Assembly: GCA_946807835.1 (NCBI GenBank)
Contig: OX327684.1
Span: 18,562,501-18,626,500 of the forward strand
Origin: Ailanthus altissimus
Taxonomy: Eukaryota; Streptophyta; Magnoliopsida; Sapindales; Simaroubaceae
Direction of reading: 5' to 3'
DNA length: 64,000 bases
Shown here: piece after piece, positions 22,623 to 35,885 of the stretch
How positions within the stretch are numbered: position 1 is the stretch's first letter
How the letters are laid out: the number at the start of each line of letters is the position of its first letter
Notes under the pieces: model-generated
The model's input: only the letters and a program-made list of their open reading frames with translations
What the model was told of the DNA's origin: nothing
Databases searched by the model: none
Position numbers and translations under genes: made by a program

Positions 22623-24514
22623 TGTTAGTTGAAAAGCTATATTTGCAAAGTATGTTGTATTGTGTATTGAATGAGAAATCAATATAACTGACACGTCCAG
22701 AATATAGAAGTTATTCCCAAGTGCAGGATTGTTGAAGTAATAAATAACCCGATGAGAACGGGGTCGATCCACAGGGAAGTAAAATTAAAATTATAAATTA
22801 TAAACACTTTAAAGATAATTAATGCAGTATAAGATGTTTGCAAATATTATTTCAATTAACCAATTCAAATAAAAAGCTAAGGTTATGAGGATTCACTCTT
22901 GGCATAAGAAGTAAGAATATATTTAACTTTTTATTTTTTTATAACTCAATTGGAATCCTCACACAAAGGAGGTTCCAACTGAAAAATATAGCAATTAAAG
23001 TTCATTATCATTTATTTATTGATTAGTATTTATTTCTTTCAATTATTATACACCAAATCTTATAAATGGGTTCAAGTATTTATTATGTCAATCTTTATAT
23101 TTGTCTACAATAAATCAAGACTCCCACTTTACAAGAAAGGTTATATAAACCAAATCTTGTAAATGGTTTCAAGAATTTATTGTGCCAAGTATTAAGTTTG
23201 TCAATAATAAATCAAGAATCGCCACTTTAAAAGAAAGGGTATTAATTCTACAAACAAAATAAATACATCATATATAAATTTGCATAACTTAAAAATGAAG
23301 CATTAAATTCACGAATAAATATTAAACATATCTTATTACCTTGCCAAGAGCTTCACCCTTTCACCTTAGCTTAAACAAAATTATTTGGACATAATAAAAC
23401 TAAAAGAAAAGAAAAGAAATGGAAGAAGAAATAACATGACTTAATAGTAAACAAGAGAAATAATAGTACAAGGAAAATGATACAAAGGAAAAATATTTTG
23501 AACTAAATTCTAACTTTCTAATTACATTCTTTAGGCATAAACAAGCCACTTATTTATAGAAAAACATGGATAAATCGAGACAAATTTGAAGGGAACCACT
23601 TGGTCGATGAAAGTCAAGAATGGTGGCAAAATAATTTGCATTCATTATCACTTGGGCATCCACTTGATTATCCAATTTGGAATTGATGTGATCCGAATTA
23701 GCTGTCACTCAAAACATAAAAGTTGTAGATACGTCTCTTATCTTTCCAAATTGAGTAATCTCATACATATTAGATACGTATTTCTATATTTATAGGCCAA
23801 ATACTGATAACTGTTCAAACTGGGCCTGTACTGCAGATCAATTCTGTTCTAGGCCAATTTTCACCCTCTAAACACTCGAATTTCCAATGCTTTTTAAAAT
23901 ATAATATGTTATCCCATTGAGTCAGCTCTGCACAGGATTAAGAATCACCTCAATTAGATCTTTAGGTAGAAAGTTATGCCCATTTTACCGAACCTGCCAC
24001 AAAATAGTTATACGATAATTAAGTACAATATTATAAACATACTTAAGTTAAGAAAATTAAATACACTAGTAATACAAAACAATCATGTAAAACTCTTATT
24101 AAATGTGTAATTTCAAGTGTTTATCAATAACAATATGTTTTTATAATAAGAAGAATGAGCTCTAAATATATACATCACATTATACAACGTTTTCTAGTTA
24201 TGCATACAACAAACACAGTCTTAGCACTAAGGCATCATCTTGTACTATCTTAAATTCAAGGCATTCGATCCATCTTTATTGTACCATTATCTCTCAAATC
24301 ATGCCAACATATCTTTGCATCTTTTTTAGTTGATTCCTATGTTGATATGCCTCCCTCAGTAGAGCAATTTCTTGTGCAAATGCATTTGGCAAAGTTAAAA
24401 CTATAAATTTGCTCTGCTTTTTGTCTTATTTCTATAGGCTTTAAGTCTGATAGGCCTAGGTCTTATGTGCAAGGCTTTTGATCTATTTCATACTCTAATT
24501 CTATTATTTCAACA
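22623..24514 (-). repeat. copia-3 3' LTR, split by a solo LTR
   Basis: On the - strand the LTR starts TGTTGAAATAATAG right after a polypurine tract GAAAGGGGT and ends TTTTCAACTAACA. Removing the nested element at 22689-24126 and one copy of its target duplication leaves an LTR of about 450 bp, containing the usual ATTTCTCATTCAATACA stretch. Confidence 0.75.
22689..24126 (-). mobile_element. Solo LTR nested in the copia-3 LTR
   Basis: A 1438-bp sequence with TG (22689) and CA (24126) ends and a perfect target duplication ATAAC (22684-22688 and 24127-24131). On the - strand it starts TGATAAACACTTGAAATTAC, similar to the start of the solo LTR at 12160, and near its end has CCTGTGGATCGACCCCGTTC. 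No coding region is visible; it resembles LTRs of large non-coding retrotransposon derivatives. Confidence 0.87.
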
Positions 24515-27500
24515 ACCCCTTTCAAGCTAAATGTCTTTAGGAGAACATTTAGTTTGCTTCTAAAGTAATTAAACTTGTTAAATCTCATAGGCTTGGTCTA
24601 AATGTCTGTTGATTGTTTTAAGTTTGGGATGAAATTAACTTCCAATTCTCCATTGCGAAATTTCACAAAGTGAATGTCAATTTCTATGTACTTGTTCCTT
24701 GTATGGTAAACTAGATTAGAGGCTAGTGATGTTGCCCTTGTATTATTAGTCTATATTATTGGTGTCTTGTTGACTTTGAGTTTCAGTTCTTGAATTAAGG
24801 ACATAATCCAACTAATTTCTGCACTAGTATTTGCTAGAGCCATATATTTTGATTCTGCACTTAATCTTGCAATATTTTGTTTCTTCTTTGAGCTCTAAGA
24901 TATCAAGCTTTCACCAAGATACACAAGGTACCATTTAATTGACCTTCTGTAATCTGCATCATACTTTCAATCTACATCTGTAAATGCAATTGAATTAAGT
25001 GACTTTAGTTTCTTCAGTTTCAAGCCATAATCTATAGTCTCCTTGAGATACCTTAAGACCTTTTTGTAAGCAATCCAGTGTGTCAAGAAGATTGCTCATA
25101 AATTGACTACAAATGTTATCTCAGGTCTAGTCAGGATAGCATACTAGAGGCTTCCAACAACACTCTTGAAGAGTGTTGGATTTTTGAAAGGTTTTCTCTT
25201 ATTTGGTTAATTTTATGCTTATGCTCAGAGTTTGTGACTGACTACCTTTATAGCTTGACATCTTAGTCTTACTTAGTAGATCCATAATATATTGGTTTGT
25301 GACAGAAAGATTGAGCTTTTTGACCTGTTCACTTTTATACCAAAGAAGAAATGTAGTTTTGCAAGGTCTTTAAGAGCAAAACATAAACTTAAGTTCTTCA
25401 TCAGTTTTTGAACTGCATCATTATCACTTCTAGTGATTATTATATCATCCACATAAATAAAAAAACAATGTCATATATTGTTTGTCTTTCTTGATATATT
25501 ATGATGTGTCTACTTTATCTCATTGAATCCTCAAATCATAAGTAACTCTTTCAGTTTATTCAACTAGGCTCTTGGAGCCTGTTTCAGACAATAGATTGCT
25601 TTTTTCAACTTGTAGACAAAACCCAATTTCTTTGCATCTTCATAGCCTTTAGGTTTATGTATATATATTTCTTGTCAATTTACTATTAAGGAATACAATG
25701 TTTATGTTTATATATTTTAGTTTCCACTCATTCATTAGGGCTAAGGTTATATAATTTTAATTGGGTATAGTTTTAACACAGGACTGAAATTTTTATTGAA
25801 GTCCAATACTGGTGTTTGGTGGAACCTTTTGACCACAAGTCTGGCCTTAAATCTTTCAATTGTGCCATCAGCACTATGGTTGACTTTGAATATCCATTTG
25901 TTTCTTACAGTTCTCATTTCAAGTGTGTAAGGCACTCGAGTCTAAGTTTGATTTTCCATCAGGGCAATGTACTCCTCATCTATAGCATTTTTTAATTCTT
26001 GTCATTAAAGGCAGCCTCAACAAATTATGGTATGGAATGTGGTTATGAACTGGTACTCATAGTCACTTTGGGCTTAAATATACTAATTTTTTACCTTATG
26101 ATCATAGAGTGAGTGATTTGAGGGTTTTGATTTTATTATAGTGTTTATGGGTATGTTCTAACTTAATCTTGGTCTTTAGTGTTTTGTGAAGTGGTGTCTA
26201 GTATTTTTTTGTGTTAAATTGAATCAGGTGTGTTAACAATTTTTGATGAGTTACTTAATGAGGGATCAATACTAGCTATATTTGATATATTATTACTTGA
26301 CTTAGGTTGTGCTCCTAGTGGATGAATTGATGACTTTATGTTTGGTTTCAGTAAGATGTCTTGTTCAGTTGTTTTAAATATATAACTTGACTAGAAAGAG
26401 AAAGAATCTTCATTGAAAACTTCACATCTTGCAATGTAAATCCTTTTTAATAGTGTTAACATATATACTCTTTGTGTTTAAGATTGTACCCTAAAAAGAC
26501 ATACTTAGATATGTGAAAATTAAATTTGTTTTTATTGTAAGGCCTTAGAAAAGATAACTTACAGCGAAAGGTTTTGATTAGAGAGTAATCTAGTGAGTGT
26601 CCAAAATTTTTCATAAGGTGACTTATTATACAATTTTCTAAATGGCAATCTTTTTTATGAAATAGGCAGTTGTATGAACTGCTTCCAACTAATATTTGAG
26701 AGGCATGTTTGCTTGTACTAGCAATATTAAGGTTATCTTCGTCACGTGCTTGTGTTTTTTTTAACCTTTTTATTTTGGTGATGTGTATATAGATAGGAGT
26801 ATCTTTGCTTGATCCCTTCAGTTTTTAGATAATTTTAAATACTCTAAATTCTCCCATAAGTCACTATGAAGGGTTTTTATTTTATGGTTTGTTAATTTCT
26901 CAATTTGAGTTTCATAATTAATGAATGTCTCTAGGGTCTATGACTTGTTATAAATACGATAAATTCAGATGAAACTTATGTAGTTATTAACAAATGCCAT
27001 GTAATATCTATATCCTTTATTAGGTAAAACAAGAATTGGTCCTTGAAGATTAGTATGCACAAGTTCAAGTGGATTCTTTGTTAAGTTTCAATCTCTTTAA
27101 AGGTCATTTTGTTCAAGTGAGCAAAAAGAGAATTTTTGTAATTGTAGTGCTTCTATTTATATTGTTAAAGAGATTTTTACATTTTGGTAAGACTTCCTTG
27201 AAAACGAATACATTTGGATGTCATAGTCTCTTATGCAGTAGTTCTAGCTCATAATTTGGTCTTATGGAGTTAATTTTTATATCTTTAGCTGACTCTAGAC
27301 TTTGAAATTAACTCTTGTTAAAAACACTGAGACAAAAAGAAAACATGAACTTTGGACTAATAATTGTTATAGAGATATTTCCTGAGGACTCCTATGCTGG
27401 ACATGGACTTGACTGACTTGTGAACTTGGTTAGACACTGTAACTGATATAGACCCCTTTAACCACTTCCAGAAGCATCACATTCCCCTATTTCTGGTCTT

Positions 27501-27845
27501 TTACAACACATTTGTATTTGTCAAATTCAATTACAATAATGTTATCATTTACTAATCTTAATATGGTAATAAGATTCTTAGTTATACTAGGCATAAGCAT
27601 TCAGATATAGATGTTTGATGTGTTTGTATGGTGTTATGAAGTGATAGTGGTGTAACTAATGTGATTAATGATCAAGTTTTGTCCATTACCTACTACAAGT
27701 TCTTAATTCTCGTTGTATTAGTTGTTGATGGTGAGATTGTTCAGATTATTAGTTGTTGATGTGATCAAGTTTTGTCCATTACCTACTACAAGTTCTTAAT
27801 TCCCGTTGTATTAGTTGTTGATGGTGAGATTGTTCAGATTATTAG
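24515..27845 (-). pseudogene. copia-3 pol remnant (integrase, RT, RNase H)
   Basis: Reading on the - strand from high to low coordinates: integrase-like sequence with many stops (about 27300-26400), then RT beginning RNKWIFKVNHSADGTIERFK (25747-25935), the catalytic FIYVDDIII (about 25434-25460), and RNase H with LALSSAEVEYMALA-like and HTRTKHIEIDLHFVRD segments (about 24870-24650). Stops and frameshifts are frequent. The upstream protease and gag parts continue beyond a solo LTR at 30524-30960. Confidence 0.8.
27670..27845. repeat. 93-bp tandem duplication in copia-3
   Basis: The unit starting GATCAAGTTTTGTCCATTAC at 27670 is repeated from 27763, differing by about one base over 83 bp. The second copy ends exactly where the solo LTR begins. 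Confidence 0.9.
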
Positions 27846-30523
27846 TGATATGACCCACCCCGAGACCCTTTACTGTAGATCTCGGTGGCCCAGTTGAGCA
27901 CCTCAATGAAAGTTCCTCAAAATCTAACTAACAAGGCTGAGAAATTTCGCGAGGTGACCACCCCCCCTTTTTCTTTTGCTATCACTGATAAATTCCTAGA
28001 ATATGCATGAAGATAATTTACCAAATTTAAAAAAAAAATGGACAGAGTTTTCTCTACTTTTTTGAAAATCCAAATACAAAACCTGTAAAGAAAATCACAT
28101 TTCTATTTCAAATAGCTTCTCAACTTTCAAATAGGACCTCCAGTCCTTTCAAAACCAAATTCAAACTCAACCCAACAATTTCATTCTAATCACAAAATTA
28201 ACATACTAATAAAAGGTGAAAACTATCGCCATAATACAAAACCAATTCTTGTTTGTTCAAAACATATTTACAATATGCACAAAGTCTATAACTACTATAC
28301 AGAACATCAAATGTGCTACTTAACACATTTACATTTACAAAATGATTGTCAAACTTGGCCTACTAATCAGCTATAGGAGAACCAACAAACTGCGTACTGA
28401 GGTTTACATTTGAAAAGGGTTTTAAAAAATATAAAACACAAAAGAGTGAGCTAAAAGAGCTCAGTAGGTGCATTTAGAATTTTCAATAAAAATAAGATTC
28501 TGTATAAATATTTAATTAGGAAATATTGTCTAAAAAATGCTTCTCAAGCGATTATAAAACTATTTCTAACCATCATATGTTGATAAAATCCTACCGAGCG
28601 ATTTTTATTAATAATTTTTGTAAACAATTTCTAGAATTTATAAAAACTAAAACTCTCGCTCGGCCATTTCATTTCTAAACTGCATCAAATGGTAACCCTA
28701 AAGCTCTATGCTCATGCAACAACTAAACTAGCACTGCACACGTAAGTATGTCACAGGGCGTCTAAACTAGCAACACCCACTGTGACATCTAAAGACATAT
28801 CACTGGCTATGCAGCGGAATCCTACATCGTCTACATATAGTGAGACAATACCTCGTACACATAAAGTGACTCACATGACTCGACAATCGAACTTTTCAGA
28901 GTTAGTGACACGCCCCCCAATACCTGCCCATGCGTACGGGATATATAGACCGGGTCTTAAACTATCACCACACTGTATACAATCCGAGGGTACCAATGGC
29001 CTTTGAAAACTAATTTAATAATTATTTTTCAACTGAACGTAGAAATTTATGATGATGATAGTATATAAAATCTATAAATCATATTTAAGCATTTAAGATC
29101 ACATAAAACATAAATATTCAAACATATGGAAACATATTAAACGAAAGGTAAATAATTACATATTTTCACTCACCAAACGCTCCAAGCTTAATTTTCTCTG
29201 AAAATTTTCCTTCTTTTACCGCTATTGGTTTCCTTCACCTATAATTCACAAATAACATTTATAACCCTTACTAATGCTAAAATTACATTTAAACTAGTAA
29301 GTGCTCTAATTGGCTTACAAAGCCTGGATGGACTTCACTTTCCATTTTTCATTTACGAAGTCATTCAATCTTATTTAATTCACCATCCGAAGTCATAAAA
29401 ATTACTTAACACCCTATAAATTTAGTTGGACATAATTGCTGTTCATCTTACCAAGAATGGACAATTATGTCTATTTTTTCTTTATTTTTTATTTTTCATC
29501 ACCCATATACATCACAATGAATCATTTATACACAACAATTGAACCAAAACACAACTTAAACTCTAAAATTCTTAAAGTGGCACAATTCACCTTTCTCCAC
29601 CCAACACATTTCTTTTCTCAATTTCTTGTTCCAATGACATTCAAATCATGCCAATTTAATTCTAATGCCCTAATAACATTCAATTGAAGTTTCTACATCA
29701 AGATCACACTAAACCCTAATTCTTACCTTACTAATTCTTTTAGTTTGGTGTATTCCTTGAGTTCTATATTTGAATTCAACTTAATATAAATCAAGAATTC
29801 ACACAAAGACATAAATTGAATTAATCTTTAAAAAAACATACACTAATAATGTTTTTCTTATCTATTTTTCTTGAATTTTCACTAGTGAAAGCTTTAATTT
29901 ATCTTAGGAACTTGTATTTGACTTTACTTTAGCTTGAACATGCATGAAAAAAGTCTTGAATTTTATTGTAGCAGCTTCTCCTTCACTTGGCCGAATTTTT
30001 CCTTTTTTGGCTCTAAAATGTTTTGCTTTTAATTAGCCAAATTTCTACACACTTCATCCTTATATAGTCTCTTTCAAAAGTCTAATTTGCCCCTCAAATA
30101 ATTTTAAATTTCTAAATTACCATTAGTTAGAATTGAAAGTATTTAATTGGTTCCTTTTTAACTATTTAGTTAAAATATTCAAAGGAACTAACTAAACTTC
30201 TAACTTAGCAATCCACAACTTGTCTCTAATACATGGATTGTGTTTCTTAACAAAGGCTTATTCCATGCATAACATTTATATAGAAATTCATGTATTAAAG
30301 TAAATTTTCCTTTCTACAAGCCAATAAAAAAAATTTCAAAAATATTCCATAATCGTCCGACACTCCAATCGAGTGTGAAATTATCAATTTAGGTCTAATA
30401 CTTCTTACATACACTATAAAAAAATATTTTTAATAGGTTGAAATCGGATAACCCTATGGTGTCTTTATCGCTTTAAACCAAAAATCTAGGTATCTACACT
30501 ATTAATAGGGATTGGATATTACA
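27846..30523 (-). mobile_element. Solo LTR of a Ty3/gypsy (Tekay/Del-like) element
   Basis: A 2.68-kb sequence; on the - strand it begins TGTAATATCCAATCC and ends GGGTGGGTCATATCA. Flanks ATTAG (27841-27845) and ATTTG (30524-30528) are a 5-bp target duplication with one mismatch. The - strand has a TATA box (ACTATATAAGGATG, about 30058) and TGAGCTCTTTTAGCTCACTC (about 28455), a phrase common in LTRs of Tekay-type chromoviruses as I recall them. It interrupts copia-3 between protease and integrase. Open frames inside (28782-29006, 29436-29687) look accidental. Confidence 0.78.
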
Positions 30524-30960
30524 ATTTGTAAGATTATTGGTTGCTCTACTATCAAGATACCAGGTAGTATCTTCTTCATTTCTAGTTGTTATCACATAAG
30601 CCTTCTTTGGTTAATGATTAAGTTTACTTTTGGCACAAAAGTTTTTTAAACCTGTTCCAGTATTCCATAACAGTATGTTTTGGCAAATTGCATTATGTCC
30701 TTATTTTCAGCTTCTTGAGGCTTGCTTTCTCTTGAGAATGTCTATAACTGTTGTAGTTTCCATATGAGCCATTGCTTGATGAGTTTTGGTTGTGAAATTT
30801 GTTTGCTTTTATCTTTTTCTACTATTACTTCTTCTAGTTCCATTTGGTATGTAATTTGTATTGAAATTAGTTAGAGCTTTATAAAGATCTTCAGTTACAT
30901 TTTGCTCAAGTTTATGTTATTGATTGAGCAGAAGAGCATACACCATAGCTAGTAAAAGTT
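30524..30960 (-). pseudogene. copia-3 gag end and protease start
   Basis: On the - strand the protease site reads TWYLDSRATNNLTN (catalytic DSG changed to DSR) about 30530-30580, preceded by a degenerate zinc-knuckle region and Ser/Tyr-rich Gag tail. The element stops at about 30960 where LINE sequence starts; its 5' LTR and most of gag are absent. Confidence 0.7.
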
Positions 30961-31029
30961 TATCATTATGTAATTAACTCAACAACATTCTTAGCATTAG
31001 ACTTTACTATTACTTGTCTCAAATTCTAG

Positions 31030-31340
31030 TCCTCTGCTACTTGAAGTCCAAGCATAATTGCCTCTGCTTCTGCTTATTCTACATCTCCATTATGATCTTT
31101 GTTCTCTGCTGCCATTAGAATAAGCTTTCCCTCATAATCCCTAATAAAAACCCCCAAGTTAGCTTTCTTATTTTTCAAGTCCATTGTTGCATCAACATTA
31201 ACCTTATACCAATCTCTAGAAGGAGGTTTCCACAACTGGTTTTCTCTACCTCTGTTATGATCTTTCTTCCAAGTCTGTTTTGTTGTACTCTTCCATATAT
31301 TCTCTAAATATGCTTTTGCCCTTACTATTAAACTTGCCAC
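31030..31340 (-). pseudogene. LINE C-terminal RNase H domain
   Basis: 88 open codons contain WKPPSRDWYKVNVDAT, then NLGVFIRDYEGKLI and AAENK, followed by frames with EAEAIMLGLQVA-like sequence. This is the plant LINE RNase H (RVT_3) pattern, in which the Asp of NVDA is the first catalytic residue. Upstream (31370-31800) a zf-RVT-like region (KVKVFL..A) can be made out with stops. Confidence 0.82.
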
Positions 31341-33699
31341 CTTCTTCTATTTGTTAGCAATTACTAGTTTCTTTCAAGCTTCCTAACTAACCCAAGAAAC
31401 ATCACTATTTTTTCTAGCTCATCTCTTATGACTATTACTTTGACATATTGTAGAAAGTTTACTACATCTATAAATTTAGAATTTTGAAATATTTCTGCAA
31501 ACTAAGTTACTCTCTACAATATTTTGGATGCTTTACAACTAATCAAAGCATGAGCATAAGTTTTTTTTCTCTCTTAGACACCTTTGACACAAAGAACTGT
31601 CTATAACTTTCTTTTGCACCAAAGCTGAAGCAGTAGTGTGGCATCTCTTAAACAGCTCTCTACAGGAATACTTTAACTTTTTGAGGAACTAGAATTGCCC
31701 AAATAAACTTCTACCAACACTTCTGATTTTTAGATGATTTTGGCTCTGCCTCGTACTTTTCTTGCATAGTCACATAATAGCAACTCTTAACTATAAAAAT
31801 TTTCCTTTTTTACAAAATTCTAGCTTGCAATATCTTCTAGTTATCTTTTGGGCAGTGGGATCTTAGCAAATTCCTTTGCATCTTCCTCTTAAAAAACATT
31901 GCTTAAGAATTTCTCTCATCTATTAAAATTTCCACTTTACTGTCTTTTAAAAGAGTTTTAGAGGAGATAGGCTTTATAGAAGACATCCTTATGATCCAAT
32001 TGTTGTTGTAAATTTTCATAACATCTCATTTACCAACTAACCATTGTATTCCTCTTTTCAGTAATTTCTTGCCCCACATAATACTTCTCCAGATATAGGA
32101 AGGATTGCTACCAATTATTGCCTCCAAAAAAACTCTTATTTATGAAATATCGAGCTTTTAGGATCTGAGTGGTAAGAGATTCAAGGAATTATAGTATCCT
32201 TTATCCCTGCTTTACTAACAAAGCTTGGTTGCAACATCCTAGCTCTCTAAAGCTTAAGCCACTATTGCCATTTCCCTTGCACAGCCTTTTATAACCTACT
32301 TAGTGCATCTTTGTTTTGCCCTTTTAATCTGAACCCCGCCAATACCTTGCCATCATTTTTTAGATATCATTACAAAGTCCCCAGGGAAACTTGAAAACAC
32401 TCATAACAAAAGTTGGGATTACTTGAGCCACGACCTTAAGCATTATTTCTTTTCTTCCATTTGATAACAGCTTCCCTTGCCAGCCTTTAATCTTTTTCAT
32501 TATTCTCAACTTTGATTAATTGAAGAATTGACTCTTTCTCCTGCCAACCATTGATGGAACCTCAAATATTTCTCGTGCCTAAGCACATTCTTTAAAGATT
32601 ATACTGTTTCTCTGGATACATTCTCGCATTTTGATTTAGGATCCTTAAACATATTTGAATTGTAACATCTCCTACATATTCCCAGTGCTTCTGATAGAAT
32701 TATCCTGACAATCTATTTGGACTTGGAGCTTTGGAGAGGTTGGTCTACCACACTACTTTGATAACTTTCTCCCTGATGAAAGGCTTCTTAAGGTTTTCAT
32801 TAATTTGGCTTCATATTTTCCTAGTGATTCCTTATAAGGCTACCTCTATGTGAGCTTTCTCATGTTTTGAAGAAGTGAAAATATTCTAAAAGTATCTACT
32901 CAAGATATGCTCTACCTCATCCTCTTCCTCAATCCAACTCCCTTCCTCTTCTAGAGGTCTTTTAATCTCATTTCTTTTGTTTCTTTAATTTGCCCTTGTA
33001 TAAATTAATTTTATGTTTCTGTTCCCTTCTTTGAGCTATGATTCTTTTGCTCTTTTTTACCAATAGACCTTCTCCTCATAAAGCAATGCATTAATTCGCT
33101 TTTTTAATTTTAACAGTCTATTTCTATTTACATATTGTTCATGAGCTTCCTTACATTGTTAAAGCTCTTTTGTTAACATTTCAATTGTCCTCATTCTCCC
33201 CCCCCCACGAAAGTCTGCTTGCCCCACTCCTTCAGGGTCTGCTTTACCTTCTTTAATTTTGCAATAAAAGTCTCAATTAGGTCTCTTCCTTTCTTTATAG
33301 GATAATTTCACCCTTCCTTGATTTTATTTAAACAATCATTATGCAAGTCCCATATATTCTTATATGGACCTAGTTTCGTGCCTTCTATTCCTCATCTTTC
33401 AAGCACTATTGTTTTAAAAATCCATAATTATTGGATAATGATAAGATCTTATGATGGTTAAATGATGGACTTCAAATCTGCCAAAACTATTGCTCCAACT
33501 CTCATTACTAAGTAACTGATCTAACATTTACTCGATTAAATTCTCTCTGTCCCGCTTATTTGACCAGGTGTATGGGGAAACCTTTCCAATCCATATCTTA
33601 TAGTTTGTACTCTCTGACTAGTTCCCTAAATTCCTCTATAACAGTAACATTTCTCGACTGGCCTTTTAATTTCTCTTTAGACCCCATTATTTCATTAAA

Positions 33700-34115
33700 A
33701 TCTCCATAACACAACCATGGCATCTTGATTACTCTCTTTAGCCTTCGTATAACTTTTTATGTGATTTCTTTTTATATTGTTTCTAGCATTCCATATATCT
33801 TTGAAAGTCTCAATGTTCTCAAATCCCCTTCTTTTATTTTTACATCAATGTGTCCCCTACTATACGATATAATTTGGAGATCCATTTCATCCCTCCATAA
33901 TAAAGCAATTCCTCTTGCCAGCCCTTCCCTATCTATTGTAACACAATTGTTCATCCCCAGCATACTATTTTTATGTCTCATTAGCTTCTTCCTTAATTTT
34001 GTTTCACATAAAAATAAAATTTGTAGTTTATATATATAGAAAATTTTTTTGAGAGCTTGAAATGTTCGAGGATTACCTTGCCCCTGAACATTCTAGCTTA
34101 TGATCCTCATATCTC
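33700..34115 (-). pseudogene. LINE endonuclease domain fragment
   Basis: On the - strand MRIIS*NVQGQGNPRTFQA marks the start of an L1 AP endonuclease (stop in place of Trp), and 33981-33772 gives RHKNSMLGMNNCVTIDREG then LARGIALLWRDE, SYSRGHIDVKI, the middle of that domain. A GSKEKLKGQ..and WVFTGVYG-like continuation is degraded. Confidence 0.83.
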
Positions 34116-34119
34116 TTGA

Positions 34120-35885
34120 CGGGGAACCCATCTCATATCTTCTTCCTTCTGAGGTGTCTTAGGAAAATGCTTTCTAGAAAGAATAATTTCATGTCGAGTC
34201 AGTAGTTGACCCTTCTTGAAATTCTGCATCAAAAATTACATAAGCACTTTATCAATATATGATGTCTGAGACAGTGTCAATAGTCTATTCTTGCAATCCC
34301 GAATAATTTGGATCCTAAGGACATAACTTGCCTCTCTTAAATCTTTCATTTGGAAGTGCTTGGCCAGCTATTTCTTTATGTTTGATAATATTTCTACATC
34401 ATTCCCAATGAGTAGAATATCATCTACATAAACTACTAAGAAAACCACATTTTTGTTCTTGATGTACTTGTATACACAAGGTTCATCAACATTTTGTTTG
34501 AAACTATAAGATTTAATTGTCACATCAAATCTTAAGTTTCAAAACCTTAAAACTTGCTTAAATCTGTAAATGAACTTAAGCAAATTATAGGCTTTTTGCT
34601 CCTGGCCTTTTAATACAAACTCCTCTAGTTTCACCATGTAGATGCTCTCTTTAAGATAGCCATTCTAAAAAGCTGTCTTGACGTCCATTTGTCATATCTC
34701 ATAATCGAGACATGCAACAATGGACAAGAGGATGCAAATAGATTTGGGCATAGTTATTGGGGAGAAAGTCTCCTTATAGTTGACTCCATCTTTCTAGGTA
34801 TAACCATTTGCCATTAGTCTTACTTTGAAAGTCTCTACTTTCCCATCCACAATTCTTTTCTTCTTAAAGATCTATTTGCACCCAATAGCCTTGACATCTT
34901 CAGGTGGATCTATAAGTTCTCAGATTAAATTGAAGTATATAAACTCAATTTCTTGGTTCATGACTTCTTGCCATTTTTCTTTATCATAATCTTCAATTGC
35001 ATGTCTATATGTCAATGGATTATCTTGGCTTGTATCAGACACAACTTCTTATGCCTCTTCCTTCTCTCTATAATGAGAAGGTAGTCTCACTATCCTCATA
35101 CTATGTCGAGGTTCCAAAGTGTTCTGATAAAAATTGGTGGTTACCTGACTTTGTCATTCACTAACTGTTAACGATAAATATCTAATTTGATCAGAAAGCA
35201 TTTCCTCCAGTACAATCTCACTGTAAGGTTTGAAATTTAATATATAATTATTCTCAAGAAAAGTATCATTTGTCAATATAATCACTTTCTTTTCTTGAGA
35301 ACTATAAAATAAACCCCATCTTGTGCTTTTAGAGTAGCCTACAAACGAAAAAAAATTCTATTTGTGGTTCTACCTTTTCAGTATTTCCTTTTAGTACATG
35401 TGCTGGACACCCGTATATGCGAAAATAGCATAAACTATGTTTACTACCATTCTATATCTCTAAGGATGTACTTTGGAGTGCATAACCCCAAAATGAAGGC
35501 AGTAGTGAAGAGTAGCTCATCATAGACCTAACCATATCTAGCAAGATTCTGTTTCTCCTTTCTGCAACACCATTCTGCTGTGATGTTCCAAGTGCTATGA
35601 GTTGAGATAAAATCATATGCTCTAATAGGTGATCTTTAAACTATATGTCAAGGTATCGACCACCTCGATCGGATCGAAGGGTTTTAAGTATTTTACTTTA
35701 TTACTTTTTAGCTTCTGCTAAGAATTCTTTGAACTTCTCAAAAGTCTCAGATTTTCTTTGTATTAGGTAAACATAACCATATCTTGAATAGTCGTCAATA
35801 AATATGATGAAGTATTTATAACTGCCTCTTGCTTATATATTTAAAAGATTGTAGACGTCAATATGCACAAACTGAAGTGATACTT
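34120..35885 (-). pseudogene. Copia integrase-RT fragment inside the LINE
   Basis: On the - strand, from VSLQFVHIDVYNLLNI the frame(s) give YKYFIIFIDDYSRYGYVYLI, LRSDRGG, QQNGVAERRNR, then RT with VVYVDDILLI (34410-34440), and LSRKHFPKTPQKEEDMRWVP at the far end. No LTRs, primer site or target duplication accompany it; both ends run straight into LINE coding sequence. Stops are common. It is more similar in wording to copia-4-type elements than to copia-1. Confidence 0.85.

Noticed and set aside
27661..27845. CRISPR-like direct repeats
   Set aside because: Only two adjacent copies, no spacers, in a plant retrotransposon.
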